DNA of 64,000 bases, taken from assembly GCA_049585795.1 (NCBI GenBank), contig JBAVAQ010000092.1:124001-188000 (forward strand), read 5' to 3'. Shown piece after piece: positions 7,501-17,510 of the stretch. The notes beneath the pieces are model-generated. The model searched no databases. It was not told the DNA's origin and saw nothing but the letters and a program-made list of their open reading frames with translations. Origin of the DNA: JABDBE01 sp049585795 (GTDB lineage Bacteria; Acidobacteriota; Terriglobia; Terriglobales; Acidobacteriaceae). The stretch's first letter is position 1, and each line of letters opens with the position of its first letter. A program made the translations under genes and the position numbers.

Positions 7501-7525
7501 CTTCTGTGTCAAGTGCATAATCATC
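7501..7525 (-). repeat. Right terminal inverted repeat of the element
   Basis: 25 bases; the reverse complement begins GATGATTATGCA and matches the left end at 22 of 25 positions. It is immediately followed by the target duplication CGATATTC. Confidence 0.92.
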
Positions 7526-7533
7526 CGATATTC
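7526..7533. repeat. Right copy of 8-bp target site duplication
   Basis: CGATATTC, identical to 4741-4748. Confidence 0.92.
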
Positions 7534-8387
7534 CCCTGGCCTTCGATTCGGCTGAGGAACTGTGCCGATCTCCCCAGGTTGATGCGGTATTCATTACCAC
7601 GCCCAATGCCTGCCATTTAGACGACGTACGGGTCGCGGCTGCGTGCGGCAAACCGATCTTGTGCGAAAAGCCGATGGCGATGAGCGCGGATCAGTGCCGC
7701 GAAATGGTTGAAGCGGCCCGCAACGCTGGAGTTCTGTTGGGGGTGGCCCACGTGTTTCGTTTTGAAGAAAGTACAGCTTGGTTGCGCCAGCAATTGTCCG
7801 CTGGACAAATCGGCACACCAGTTTTTGCGCGCTCGGAATTTTCTTTCCCCGCATCCCATGGGCACGCGCGTACCTGGATTCACGATCCCGTAATCGCCGG
7901 CGGTGGGCCAGTCGCTGACGTTGGGGTTCACTGCATTGACACCCTGCGCTTTATTCTTCAAGATGAAATATTACGAGTCAGCGCTCGCGAGATTGCTGGC
8001 GACTCCGGCGAAGTGGAAGCGGGGGCGGCGCTTTTGCTCGAATTCTCTCGTGGAACTTTGGCCACGGTCACAGTTTCATTTCTCGCCGAATATCGCACGC
8101 CCCTTGAACTGGTGGGAGAAACCGGCGTGCTATGGGCTGACAATGCGTTGACCGTGGAGCATCCCATCGATCTCGAACTGCGTCGCGGCGGAACCGTTGT
8201 CGAAACTCATAGGGTCTCCAACCGGCTTGCCTACGCGCTCCAGGTGGACGCTTTTGCCGACGCTGTCGAAGGCAAAGCGGCGTTTCCGATTCCAGGCGAG
8301 GAGGGCTGGCGTAATCAGGAAGTCCTCGACGCTGCGTACCGCAGCATGAAGAGCGGGCAAACCGAAGAAGTTAGGAAATTAGGGTAA
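7527..8387 (+). pseudogene. Gfo/Idh/MocA oxidoreductase, 3' fragment (split by transposon)
   Basis: The frame reads DIPLAFDSAEELCRSPQVDA directly from the duplication, then AVFITTPNACH and the family motif GKPILCEKPMAM, where Lys of EKP is a conserved catalytic-site residue. The C-terminal substrate domain follows (for example GGGPVADVGVHCIDTLRF, with the conserved DxGxHxxD). It ends normally at 8387. Joined to 4601-4748 the protein would be about 335 residues, the normal length, with no other stop or frameshift, so the gene was intact before the insertion. An internal ATG at 7659 could start a fragment lacking the nucleotide-binding fold. Confidence 0.9.
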
Positions 8388-8451
8388 TGTATTTGCAACT
8401 GCACGCGCTCCCTGCTGGCGGCGCGTACTTTGACGGGCAATCAGGCAATCT

Positions 8452-9195
8452 CTAGCGCTTCGAACCATCCGCGACCGTAGCCGGAGGGATTCCCTTGGCT
8501 TCTATGATCGCCCAATGCCACTCCTGGCCGTCCTCGAGATTCTCGTCCAGCTTTTCGCGAAAGACCGTGGTCGCGAACGGCGCTGCCGATCCTTTGAGAT
8601 GCAGAAGCACGGTCACATCCGAACGCTTGTCGGCCGGGGCTTCAACCTCAGCAATCGCCGGTAACAGCTTTGCGGCTCCATAGTCGTCCGCACTCGTGTC
8701 GTCATGGCGCACAAGGGTCAGGCCCACCGTGATCTCCTTCACGTTCCACGAACTGGCGTTGTACATCGAAACTTCCAGCGTGTCGCCGTGAATGTTCGCT
8801 GGCCCATCCAACTTCGCGAGTTCACTCTCCGGGAGGTCTTGCGCTACATAAGGACTGGAGAGCAACGCCGTGTTGTTGGCGTTGAATGAAAGGCTACAGG
8901 TCCCGTCGGGCGAAGACATTTGGAAATGGGTCGCGCCCCCCTCAAATGTAAACACCGGTCTTGCGCCTAGGCGGAAATGTTCGACATCGTCAATCATCTG
9001 GGTCAGATTGTCGTTATCGATGACGGCGGGCGCTGCCGGTTCTTTGGGCGCTCTACTCTGGCGCAAAGCGCGCGCCAGATCGCCCAGCGAGATTTCGCCG
9101 TCCGACTGCGCAGCGGCGCGCAGTGGCAGCATCATTTCCAGCGAGACCAAGCCCAGAAAAACCAGACATACGCCGAAATAACACCGATGTCTCAT
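8452..9195 (-). CDS. Exported protein of unknown function
   Basis: 247 residues. A Sec signal peptide covers residues 1-30 (VCLVFLGLVSLEMML core, AAAQ cleavage region). The mature protein has an Ala/Pro linker near residue 55 and then a beta-rich domain (PVFTFEGGATHFQM, LEVSMYNASSWNVKEITVGL) that looks like an immunoglobulin-like fold. I do not recognise a family. It converges on the disrupted oxidoreductase gene and is not obviously in an operon. Confidence 0.8.
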   Translation of the reverse strand: MRHRCYFGVCLVFLGLVSLEMMLPLRAAAQSDGEISLGDLARALRQSRAPKEPAAPAVIDNDNLTQMIDDVEHFRLGARPVFTFEGGATHFQMSSPDGTCSLSFNANNTALLSSPYVAQDLPESELAKLDGPANIHGDTLEVSMYNASSWNVKEITVGLTLVRHDDTSADDYGAAKLLPAIAEVEAPADKRSDVTVLLHLKGSAAPFATTVFREKLDENLEDGQEWHWAIIEAKGIPPATVADGSKR

Positions 9196-9803
9196 CCGTA
9201 TTCGCCAGAAAACCGAGGATCTCCCTAAGTCAAATTGTAGTCAGAAAAAGTCTGGGTAAGAGAACGGTGGGACGAACGTTGGTATTAGAACCTTTAGGGC
9301 AGCCCAAGAACAACACGCGCGCGCTTGCCTTAGCATCGGAGAGTGAAAATCACGGACGTGCGGGACGAAGTAGCCGCGCAACAGGGCGCGCCACACGCCC
9401 GTGAAGTTTACAGCAAGCCAGAGGAGCGGAAACGAGTGACCGGATCAGCTATCGGCATGGGTTCCCGCTTAAAGATCCAGCGAGCCACCGCAAACCCCAA
9501 CGCCGCGTAGCACAGATGAACTAGTTTCATATCTCACCCCCAAAAGGTCCGTCACAGCACCTGAGGGGAGGCTCAATGAGGTCAAGTTAGCAAGCTCACA
9601 CCAGTAGTGCAACGCCCAAACGGGCCATAGACGTAGCACGATAGTTTGGCAAGGTAACCCGCGAAGTAACTGGAAAACGTAACTCGTGCGACGGTCGCAA
9701 CAACTTGCAACTGTAGGCCTACACCCACGTCGGATCGTCGGGCCTGATGTACACTGCATCCTTCTGCTGTTGCTCGGTAACACCGCGACGATGGAGGCTG
9801 CCC
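9196..9803. other. Intergenic stretch of about 600 bases
   Basis: No gene is supported. A 55-codon frame from GTG 9343 to 9510 (starting VKITDVRDEVAAQQGAPH) reads like protein, but its GGAGA motif touches the start codon and no family is recognised; it could be a remnant. A GGAGG at 9793-9797 belongs to the PPK2 gene. Confidence 0.4.
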
Positions 9804-10706
9804 ATGAGTTGGGCGAACAAGCTGGTCAAGCCTTACCGGATCGAGGACGGAAGCAAGTTCCGTTTGAAGGATTTCGATCCGGAAGATACCGGAAAAATAC
9901 ATTCCAAGAAACACGCCGAGAAACTTCTGGCCGACGGCATCGCCGCCATGACCGAATTGCAGGGCAAGCTCTACGCCCAGGACCTCTGGGGCGTGCTGCT
10001 GATCTTTCAGGCCATGGATGCGGCCGGCAAAGATGGCGTCATCAAGCACGTCATGTCAGGCGTAAATCCGCAGGGCTGCGAAGTGTATTCGTTCAAGACG
10101 CCGTCGTCGGAAGAGTTGAATCACGATTACCTGTGGCGGGCTTTGCGGAGGCTTCCGGAGCGCGGCCGTATCGGCATCTTCAACCGATCCTACTACGAGG
10201 AAGTGCTGGTGGTGCGTGTGCACCCGGAGGTGTTGAAGAATGAAAGAATTCCTCCGGCGCTGCTGACCAAGGACATCTGGAAGGATCGTTTTGAGGACAT
10301 CAACTGCTTCGATCGTTATCTCGCGCGCAATGGAATCGTAGTGCGTAAATTTTTTCTCAATCTTTCGAAAAAGGAGCAGAAACGGCGCTTCCTGGACCGG
10401 TTGGATCGCCCGGAAAAAAACTGGAAGTTCTCCGAGGCCGACGTGCACGAGCGCGAGTACTGGGACGATTACATGAAGGCTTACGAAGACATGATTGTCC
10501 ACACCTCGAGCCCACACGCACCGTGGTACGTTGTCCCGGCGGACAACAAATGGTTCGCTCACGCGGCGGTTGCAGCGGCCATTGTGGAGACGCTCGAGGC
10601 TTTGAAGCTCGCATACCCGAAAGTTGATGCCGCCAAGCGCAAGGAACTGAAAGCGGCGCGGCAGATGCTAGAGGATAAGAAGACGGCGAAGGCGTCTAAG
10701 TCATAA
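9804..10706 (+). CDS. ppk2: Polyphosphate kinase 2 family protein (PPK2)
   Basis: 300 residues from ATG 9804, which has GGAGG seven bases upstream; a longer frame from 9747 lacks this. PPK2 enzymes transfer phosphate between polyphosphate and nucleotides. The Walker A region reads LIFQAMDAAGKDGVIKHV (about residues 68-85) and the lid/Walker B region reads GIFNRSYYEEVLVVRVHPE (about 125-143), both diagnostic. The segment DRPEKNWKFSEADVHEREYWDDY is the conserved helix of the family. Whether AMP, ADP or a diphosphate is the acceptor cannot be read from the sequence. It is a single gene, followed after about 60 bases by an exported protein gene. Confidence 0.93.
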   Translation: MSWANKLVKPYRIEDGSKFRLKDFDPEDTGKIHSKKHAEKLLADGIAAMTELQGKLYAQDLWGVLLIFQAMDAAGKDGVIKHVMSGVNPQGCEVYSFKTPSSEELNHDYLWRALRRLPERGRIGIFNRSYYEEVLVVRVHPEVLKNERIPPALLTKDIWKDRFEDINCFDRYLARNGIVVRKFFLNLSKKEQKRRFLDRLDRPEKNWKFSEADVHEREYWDDYMKAYEDMIVHTSSPHAPWYVVPADNKWFAHAAVAAAIVETLEALKLAYPKVDAAKRKELKAARQMLEDKKTAKASKS

Positions 10707-10768
10707 AACAATTCGTTCTCGAAAGGCTAGAAGCAGTAAACTATGTTTTCCCCGGGGTGATGAACTGA

Positions 10769-13700
10769 ATGAATCTCTTCAAGCTGACGGTCGGTCGAAC
10801 TGCGTGGATCGCTTGCCTGCTCTTGCTATGGTTTACGAGCACGAGCTTGGCGCAAACCAGAGACAAGGAACGCACTTCGACTGAAGTTCAGAGCAACGCG
10901 CAGAAAACTACCTCCACCGACTCTGACGACGAAGACCCGCAATTCAAAGGGATGAAATACCGGCTGGTCGGACCGTTTCGCGGCGGACGTTCGCTGACGG
11001 CATCGGGCGTGGCTGGCGATCCAAATACATATTATTTCGGTTCGACCGGCGGAGGAGTTTGGAAGTCCACCGACGGCGCGATGACTTGGACTTCGGTTTT
11101 CGACAAGGAGACTGTCCTCCTCGATTGGAAGCCTGGCGGTTGCGCCCTCGGATCCAAACGTCGTGTATGTCGGAACCGGCGAAGCATGCATCCGCGGCAA
11201 CATCTCGCAGGGCGATGGGATTTACAAAACCGTCGATGGGGGAAAGACCTGGAAAAATGTCGGCTTGCGTGATTCGCGGGCCATTGGCAAAGTGATTGTC
11301 GATCCCAAGAATGCGGATGTTGTCTTCGTCGCAGCGCTGGGCCATCCTTTCGGCCCGAATACGGAGCGCGGCATCTTCCGCACGACCGACGGAGGCAAAA
11401 CCTGGGAGAAAGTTTTGTACAAGGATGAGAACACGGGCGGAATCGATATTGCCTTCGATCCGCACAACTCTCACATTGTTTTCGCGTCGTTGTGGCAGGC
11501 GCGGCGTACGCCGTGGAGCCTCTCGAGCGGCGGTCCCGGAAGCGGGCTCTATCGCTCGAACGATGGCGGAACCACTTGGAAGCGGCTTGAAGAACACGGC
11601 TTGCCCAAGGGACCTTATGGTCGTATCGGCATCGCCGTGGCCGCAAATTCCGATCGTGTCTATGCGCTAATCGAAGCGCCCGAGGGCGGTCTCTATCGCT
11701 CCGACGATAGCGGCGAAACCTGGGAACTCTTGAACAATGACCGCGCCTTCTGGCAGCGCGCCTGGTACTTCATGCATATTATCGCGGACCCGCAGTCGGC
11801 GGATGTGGTTTATATCGCGAACGTGGACTTCTACAAATCGAGCGATGGCGGGCATACGTTCAACAAAGTGAAGGTGCCGCACGGGGACAATCACGGCATG
11901 TGGATCGACCCGAAGGACCCGAACCGCATGATCGTCTCCAACGACGGCGGGGTCACGCTCAGTCTGGATGGCGGCAAGAACTGGACGCGCCAGGATAATC
12001 AACCGACCGCGCAGTTTTATCACGTGGCCACCGATACGCGCACTCCTTATTATCTCTACGGCTCGCAACAGGACCTGGGTTCGGTCGCCATTGCCAGCCG
12101 GGGAGATAACGGGTCGATCGACCGCGCGGATTGGTACGAGGTCGGCGGTGGTGAAGCGGGTTACATTGCTCCTTATCCGCCAGATCCAAGTATTGTTTAT
12201 GCGGGGGAGTATGAAGGTGTGATCACTCGCTTCGACAAGCACAACGGGCAGACAAAGAACATCTCGGTGCAGCCCGAGATCAGCGACGGCGGCGGGGCGG
12301 CGAAGCTGGAGCACCGTTTCCAGTGGACGGCCCCGATTGTGATCTCGCCGAACGATCCCAATACGCTCTACCACGCCGGCGAACGCCTGTTCAAAACCGC
12401 GGACAATGGAATGCATTGGGAAGCCATCAGTCCCGATCTCACCCGCAACGACAAAAGTAAACAACAAGCCTCGGGTGGTCCGATCGACAAGGATGATTCC
12501 GGTACGGAATATTACGACACCATCTTCGCCGTGGCGGAGTCGCCGCTGGTGAAGGGCTTGATCTGGGTGGGCACCGACGATGGGCTCGTCCACATCACGC
12601 GCGATGGGGGACAGAACTGGAGCAACATCACGCCCAAGGATTTGCAGGACTGGAGCCGCATCAGCCTGATTGATGCTTCGCCGCACGATGCTGGAACGGC
12701 TTATGTGGCCGTGGATCGGCATCAGTCGGATGATATGCATCCTTATATTCACAAGACCAATGATTACGGCAAAACCTGGGTCAAGATCGTCAAGGGGATT
12801 CCAGACAATACGTTTGCCCGCGCGGTGCGCGAGGATCCCAAAAAGCGCGGCTTGCTTTATGCGGGGACTGAGTCTGGTGTGTATGTGTCGTTCAATGATG
12901 GTGCGGACTGGCGGCCACTTCAACTTAATCTTCCTACGACGCCGGTTCACGATCTAATGGTAAAGAATAACGATCTGGTCGTGGCTACGCACGGACGTGC
13001 ATTCTGGGTTCTCGACGATATTTCTCCGCTGCGGCAGTACAGCGATGACATTGCCAAACGGGATGTCCATCTCTACACTCCCGCAACTGCGACGCGATTC
13101 CAGAACCTGATCGAAGATGAGGACGCCCCCAAGCCAGTGCTGGTCGGAGACAATCCCCCAACCGGAGCGTTGATTTACTACTTCCTTAAAGACAAACCGA
13201 AGGCCGAAACCACGATCGAGATTCTCGACTCCAACGGCAGTGTGATTCGAAAATATTCCAGCAATAAAACGGAAGAACTGGACGAGCCGTTGACTCCGGA
13301 GGATAAGAAGCCGGAAAAACAGATCAAAGCTGAGACTGGGCTCAATCGTTTTGTCTGGGACCTGCGCTATACGGGAAGTTCGCGCGTGCCCGATTACTAT
13401 CTCTGGGAATACAAGGACGGCGGTCGAGGTCCCTTGGCTGTGCCGGGCAAATACCAGGTCCGACTGACGGTTGATGGAAAAAGTCAGACTGCGGCATTCG
13501 AAGTCGCAATGGACCCGCGGGTGCAAGTGTCGCAGGCGGATTTGCAAAAACAGTTTGATCTGCTGATTCAGGTGCGGGACCAACTGAGCCAGGTTTACGA
13601 CACGGTAAACCAGATTCAGGATGTGCGCGAACAAATCGACGGCCTCAGAAAGCGATTACCGGATAATGGCAGTGTCAAGAACACGCTTCTTGCCGCGGAC

Positions 13701-14036
13701 GCGCTCGACAAGAATCTGCTGCTAGTGCGCGACGATCTGGCTCAGATGAAAATTAAATCCAATGAAGATTCGTTGGCTTACCCACAGAAAGTCGACAGCG
13801 AGCTCGCCGGCCTGGCGATTGCGGTGGGCGTGGGAACCGACTCTGCTCCGACCGAGGCCGAATATCGCGTGTTCGAGAAGCTAAAACAGCAGGCAGATAT
13901 TTCGATTGCGCATTGGGCGGAAATTCAAAGAACCGAGCTCGCCGATTTTCAGAAAATGATGGCCGGGCAGAACATTCAGGCCATCGTCGTGCCAGCGGTT
14001 GAGAATGCCGGATCGGCCGGAGAGAGCCCAAGATGA
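10769..14036 (+). pseudogene. Exported BNR/VPS10-type propeller protein with a frameshift
   Basis: Residues 1-30 are a Sec signal peptide. The first frame (10769 to 11272) carries the opening VGPFRGGRSLTASGVAGDP and VWKSTDGAMTW. It then loses homology after FDKETV, while a second frame (open to 14036) continues it perfectly with SSIGSLAVAPSDPNVVYVGTGEA. One extra C near 11116-11122 (GTCCTCCTC) accounts for the shift. The remainder has repeated BNR/Asp-box signatures (TDGGKTW, SNDGGTTW, SDDSGETW, SSDGGHTF, SLDGGKNW, TRDGGQNW) forming sortilin-like propellers, and a C-terminal FN3-like and helical region, about 1088 residues in all. Either the gene is broken or the base is a sequencing error. 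Its stop overlaps the next start (ATGA). Confidence 0.88.
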
Positions 14037-15904
14037 GCTGGCTCGTTAATTACCCATGTTTCGCCCGAAACGTCGCGAAATTGCTTTCGGCCTTCGGTTT
14101 CGCCAGCCTGTGTTTACAAGTTGTATTTTGCCCGACACCAGCACAAGCCAAATACGCACCTTTCTCGATCAATCAGAGTTCGTCGCCATCGATCTGGTTG
14201 CCATCAACCGAGTCCGTGGCAGCCCGTCTTGCTGCACAAAACGCCCTCTTCAAGGAGCAGTTCGACGATGACATGAGGGCTTCTCCCGAGAGCGAGACGG
14301 CCAGGGGAGACTATCGAGATAACGCAAAGCTGGATGACTATTCGCTGGCCGCGAGCACGAAGCAGAACGCCGTCGATCGCGCCTATCTGGCCGAGCTAGC
14401 AGCCATTTCCACGGAGGGATTTCCCGAACAGGATCGCATCTCGCACGATCTTTTGCTTCACGTTTTGGATAATCGCATCGCGGACTACGAGTTGAAAGAT
14501 TATGAGATGCCCATCTCGCAAATGCAGGGCATCCACAACAGCCTTGCCGATCTGCCGAATTCCGTGCCACTGGATACGGTGCAGCATTATGAGGATTACA
14601 TTGCACGTCTTCACCAAATCCCTCGCGCCTTCGAGCAAACGATTGAAGTGCTACGGCAGGGAGAGAAAGACCGATTGATGCCGGTCCGGATTCTGATTGA
14701 GCAAATACCGGCGCAATGCCAAGGCACAATTGACGACAATCCGTTCCTGGCTCCGACGAAGAAGTTTCCCGCCTCCATTTCTGAAAAAGACCAGAAGCGC
14801 CTGACCGAAGAAATCGCACAAACCGCAAACTCGGAGGTACTGCCGGCTTATCGCCACTTCGCCGATTTCATCGCCAAGGACTACGCTCCCCATGGCCGCA
14901 CTACGATTGGGTTGAACAGTTTGCCGGACGGCGCTCGACGCTACCAGCAAGCCATTCGAGAGCAAACCACTACGGATATGTCCCCGGCGGAAATTCACGC
15001 GCTCGGGCTTCGAGAGGTGGAACGAATCAATGGCTTGCTCACCAATCTTGCGGTCAAAGCCGGTTATAAAGATCTGAACAGTTTTCGCGCCGCGCTCAAC
15101 AGCGATCCGAAATACGTACCAAAATCAGCGGATCAGATCGTCGACGATTTTCGCCGCTATGTCGGCCAAATGCAGCCGCGCCTGCCAGAGCTGTTCGGTG
15201 TATTTCCGAAAACTCCGCTGACGGTGGAAGCTGCGCCTGCCTCCCAGCCTAACAATCCAACGCATTATGTTTTTGGTACTCCGGATGGCAGCAGGCCGGC
15301 TCGCGTCGTGGTTGCGACTTCCAACTTTGCCCATCGCAAATTGCTCAGCGACGAGACGCAAGCCTACCACGAAGGCATTCCGGGCCATCACCTGCAAATA
15401 TCCATCCAGCAGCGGCTCACCGGTCTGCCGGAGTTCCGCCGTCATGTCATCAACAATGCCTATGCGGAAGGCTGGGCGGTCTATGCCGAGGCTCTGGGCA
15501 AGGAGATCGGCTTTTTCCAGGATCCCGCTTCAGATTATGGACGGCTCAATCTGGAATTGATGCGGGCGGTCCGCCTGGTGGTCGACACCGGAATACATTC
15601 CGAAGGTTGGACCCGCGAGCAGGCCGTGGCGTACTTCCGCGAAAGCGGCGCCGGAGATGAGCCGACGATTCAGGCCGAAATTGATCGTTATATTGCATGG
15701 CCCGCGCAGGGCCTCAGCTATCAGATCGGCAAGCTCAAGATTCTCGATCTGCGCAGTCGCGCCAAGCAGCAGCTCGGTTCCCGCTTCGATATCCGCGCAT
15801 TCCATGATGAAATCCTCAGCGGAGGAAGCCTGCCACTCGACATGTTGGAAGCCCGCCTGGACAACTGGATCGGAAGCCAGCTTCCAAAGCGCGCTACAAG
15901 ATGA
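14033..15904 (+). CDS. Exported DUF885 protein (predicted metallopeptidase)
   Basis: 623 residues. The ATG at 14033 overlaps the stop of the BNR-propeller gene, indicating translational coupling. The N-terminal 40 residues form a signal peptide (AFGFASLCLQVVFC, then cleavage after PAQA). The DUF885 hallmark HEGIPGHHLQ lies near residue 445, with the downstream EGWAVYAEALGKEIG near 483; together they resemble a gluzincin HExxH-type zinc site. DUF885 proteins are exported, mostly uncharacterised, and presumed peptidases. Pairing with a propeller protein suggests a shared periplasmic or cell-surface role. Confidence 0.92.
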   Translation: MSWLVNYPCFARNVAKLLSAFGFASLCLQVVFCPTPAQAKYAPFSINQSSSPSIWLPSTESVAARLAAQNALFKEQFDDDMRASPESETARGDYRDNAKLDDYSLAASTKQNAVDRAYLAELAAISTEGFPEQDRISHDLLLHVLDNRIADYELKDYEMPISQMQGIHNSLADLPNSVPLDTVQHYEDYIARLHQIPRAFEQTIEVLRQGEKDRLMPVRILIEQIPAQCQGTIDDNPFLAPTKKFPASISEKDQKRLTEEIAQTANSEVLPAYRHFADFIAKDYAPHGRTTIGLNSLPDGARRYQQAIREQTTTDMSPAEIHALGLREVERINGLLTNLAVKAGYKDLNSFRAALNSDPKYVPKSADQIVDDFRRYVGQMQPRLPELFGVFPKTPLTVEAAPASQPNNPTHYVFGTPDGSRPARVVVATSNFAHRKLLSDETQAYHEGIPGHHLQISIQQRLTGLPEFRRHVINNAYAEGWAVYAEALGKEIGFFQDPASDYGRLNLELMRAVRLVVDTGIHSEGWTREQAVAYFRESGAGDEPTIQAEIDRYIAWPAQGLSYQIGKLKILDLRSRAKQQLGSRFDIRAFHDEILSGGSLPLDMLEARLDNWIGSQLPKRATR

Positions 15905-15963
15905 GGATCCGCGATAATTGGCTCGCCAGAAGTTAGGGCGTTCCGGCTCAGAGATTGGACACT

Positions 15964-16752
15964 TTAGAGTTCGAGCGTGCCTTGAAGATACAAGCGTGCC
16001 CTGCCGGCGATCTTCACGCGAGCGCCAGCGTTTGTGCACTGCACCGATCCCCCGCGGACACTGAGTCGTTGCGCGCGCAACCTCTGCTTACCCAGCCGCC
16101 CCGCCCAATAGGGAGTCAGTGTGCAGTGAATCGAGCCGGTTGCGGGGTCCTCATCGATGCCGACTGCCGGTGCAAAAAACCGACACACGTAATCGACGTC
16201 CCCCTCGCCGGCAGCGGTAACAATGGTTCCGCCGATCCCGATGTCGATTTTGCCCAGAGCGCCAAAATCGGGCGAGAGCGCTCGCACTTGCTCATCCCGA
16301 TCTACCACCACGAGGTAATCGCGCGATTTCATTACTAACGCTGCTTTCAGGCCCAGGGCCGGCAAGAGATCGACTGGCGTCTCACAGGGTTGGGGTGGCC
16401 GGGCGGGAAAGTCCATGGCAAAGCTGTCCTGGTCCTGAGCAACGATCAATGTGCCGCTGCAGGTGTGGAAGCGAACCGGCCACCCGTTGTGCTTCCGCAG
16501 CGCAAGCACATAAGCGGATGCCAAGGTCGCGTGCCCGCATAAGTCGTCCTCGACCTCGGGGGTAAACCAGCGCAAGTCGAAATCACCATCCGCGCGAGGA
16601 ACAACAAAAGCGGTTTCGCTGTGCCTGTTCTCAGCCGCGATTTTTTGCATGACGCAATCCGCGAGAAAGGTGGAAAGGATGCAGACGCCCGCCGGGTTTC
16701 CGGCAAAGAGCTCACCCGTGAATGCATCCACGTGGTAATACGGAATAGCCAT
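15964..16752 (-). CDS. PhzF family isomerase/epimerase
   Basis: 262 residues from the ATG at 16752, preceded by GGAGGAG; the longer frame to 16917 has no such signal. PhzF-fold proteins carry out isomerisation or epimerisation in a two-lobed DapF-like fold. The start MAIPYYHVDAFTGELFAGNPAGV, the catalytic-region glutamate in ENRHSETAFV (about residue 45), DLCGHATLAS (about 70) and DEDPATGSIHCTL (about 208) are all typical. The usual substrate of non-phenazine members is unknown. It is convergent with the DUF885 gene and lies 70 bases after the PilZ gene on the same strand. Confidence 0.93.
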   Translation of the reverse strand: MAIPYYHVDAFTGELFAGNPAGVCILSTFLADCVMQKIAAENRHSETAFVVPRADGDFDLRWFTPEVEDDLCGHATLASAYVLALRKHNGWPVRFHTCSGTLIVAQDQDSFAMDFPARPPQPCETPVDLLPALGLKAALVMKSRDYLVVVDRDEQVRALSPDFGALGKIDIGIGGTIVTAAGEGDVDYVCRFFAPAVGIDEDPATGSIHCTLTPYWAGRLGKQRLRAQRLSVRGGSVQCTNAGARVKIAGRARLYLQGTLEL

Positions 16753-16822
16753 GCGGCGCTCCTCCGAGGTACTGGACCGGCCGTTCGCTCGGCCGCTTTC
16801 GCCAACTGGAAATGTCACTATT

Positions 16823-17185
16823 TTATTCGACGCTCGATAGATAGTGACCGATTTGAGTGATCGGTCGCGCGCACTCGACGGCGATCGCGAATTGTTCGTG
16901 CTTCGCTTTCGGATCAACCCTAACGACTTTGCCTTCGCCCACGAATTGAATGGGGCGACCGAGCGCGGCGACTTCCACCGTCACGATGAAACTTACCGGA
17001 GTGTATTGCGGGATCATGGCAGAGGTTTCTACCAGCAGCCCGCAGATGCTGATATTCTTGCTGACCGCTGCGACCTCAAAGTCAGCATCGCGGACCTTAA
17101 GGCGAACCGGATATTGCAATTGGAAGCGCCTATATTTGCGCTCCTGCGGCGGGGAGGAACACACAATGTGGTTGAGTTTGCCCAT
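16823..17185 (-). CDS. PilZ domain protein (c-di-GMP receptor)
   Basis: 120 residues, essentially one PilZ domain. Both c-di-GMP binding signatures are present: an Arg-rich RKYRRFQ (about residues 17-23, RxxxR type) and NISICG (about 44-49, the D/NxSxxG motif). The start MGKLNHIVCSSPPQERKYRRF is followed by the expected beta-barrel strands. It is upstream of phzF on the same strand and divergent from the choice-of-anchor-D gene. It probably acts as a stand-alone adaptor; the target is unknown. Confidence 0.9.
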   Translation of the reverse strand: MGKLNHIVCSSPPQERKYRRFQLQYPVRLKVRDADFEVAAVSKNISICGLLVETSAMIPQYTPVSFIVTVEVAALGRPIQFVGEGKVVRVDPKAKHEQFAIAVECARPITQIGHYLSSVE

Positions 17186-17510
17186 AGCCTGAGGTTACTT
17201 CCGCGACCAGAACCCGATGCTAATCGTGGTTACCTCGGAGTCAAAAGAGCACGAACGACGCTGCCCGAGAGGCCCACTCCAGAGGCCTCTCGGTTCAATC
17301 CTCCCTGGAAATCTGAAGCACCACGCGCCACTTTTTGGCCTCATCCAGTTTGTCCTGTTGCCAGGGGCGGGGGTGAATTCAGACGGCTTTCGATTCGACC
17401 CCCGGCTGGTTCTGGCACGTCCTTCCGCGACCTACCCAATGAACGGTTCAAACCTCAGACTACCTTTTCGCCCCGGGTGGGTAGATCGGGGAGGGGCAAC
17501 AGGGTTCTCT
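17186..17510. other. Leader region before the choice-of-anchor-D gene
   Basis: The frame of the downstream protein is open back to 17217, but the signal peptide and ribosome site argue for a start at 17511. The stretch contains a perfect 10-bp inverted repeat, CCGAGAGGCC at 17265-17274 with GGCCTCTCGG at 17284-17293. No T-run follows it. Confidence 0.5.

Larger units (their letters stand above)
4749..7525. mobile_element. IS1595-family element with passenger genes and a tRNA gene
   Basis: A 2777-bp element bounded by 25-bp inverted ends (22 of 25 identical) and flanked by the direct repeat CGATATTC. One transposase gene lies at the right end, reading leftwards. The remaining 1.8 kb is cargo: a 61-residue ORF, a 43-residue reverse ORF, a three-gene operon whose last product is HicA-like, a class-II-shaped tRNA with anticodon UAU, and a 44-residue ORF. 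IS1595-family members (ISPna2, ISNwi1 and related groups) are known to carry passenger genes; a tRNA as passenger is not something I know of. The cargo is visibly richer in A+T than the flanking chromosome. The element interrupts a Gfo/Idh/MocA gene, and excision would restore that frame. Confidence 0.93.

Noticed and set aside
11667..12950. 427-codon reverse ORF inside the propeller gene
   Set aside because: It is antisense to clear BNR repeats; long antisense frames are common in GC-rich DNA and it has no domain.
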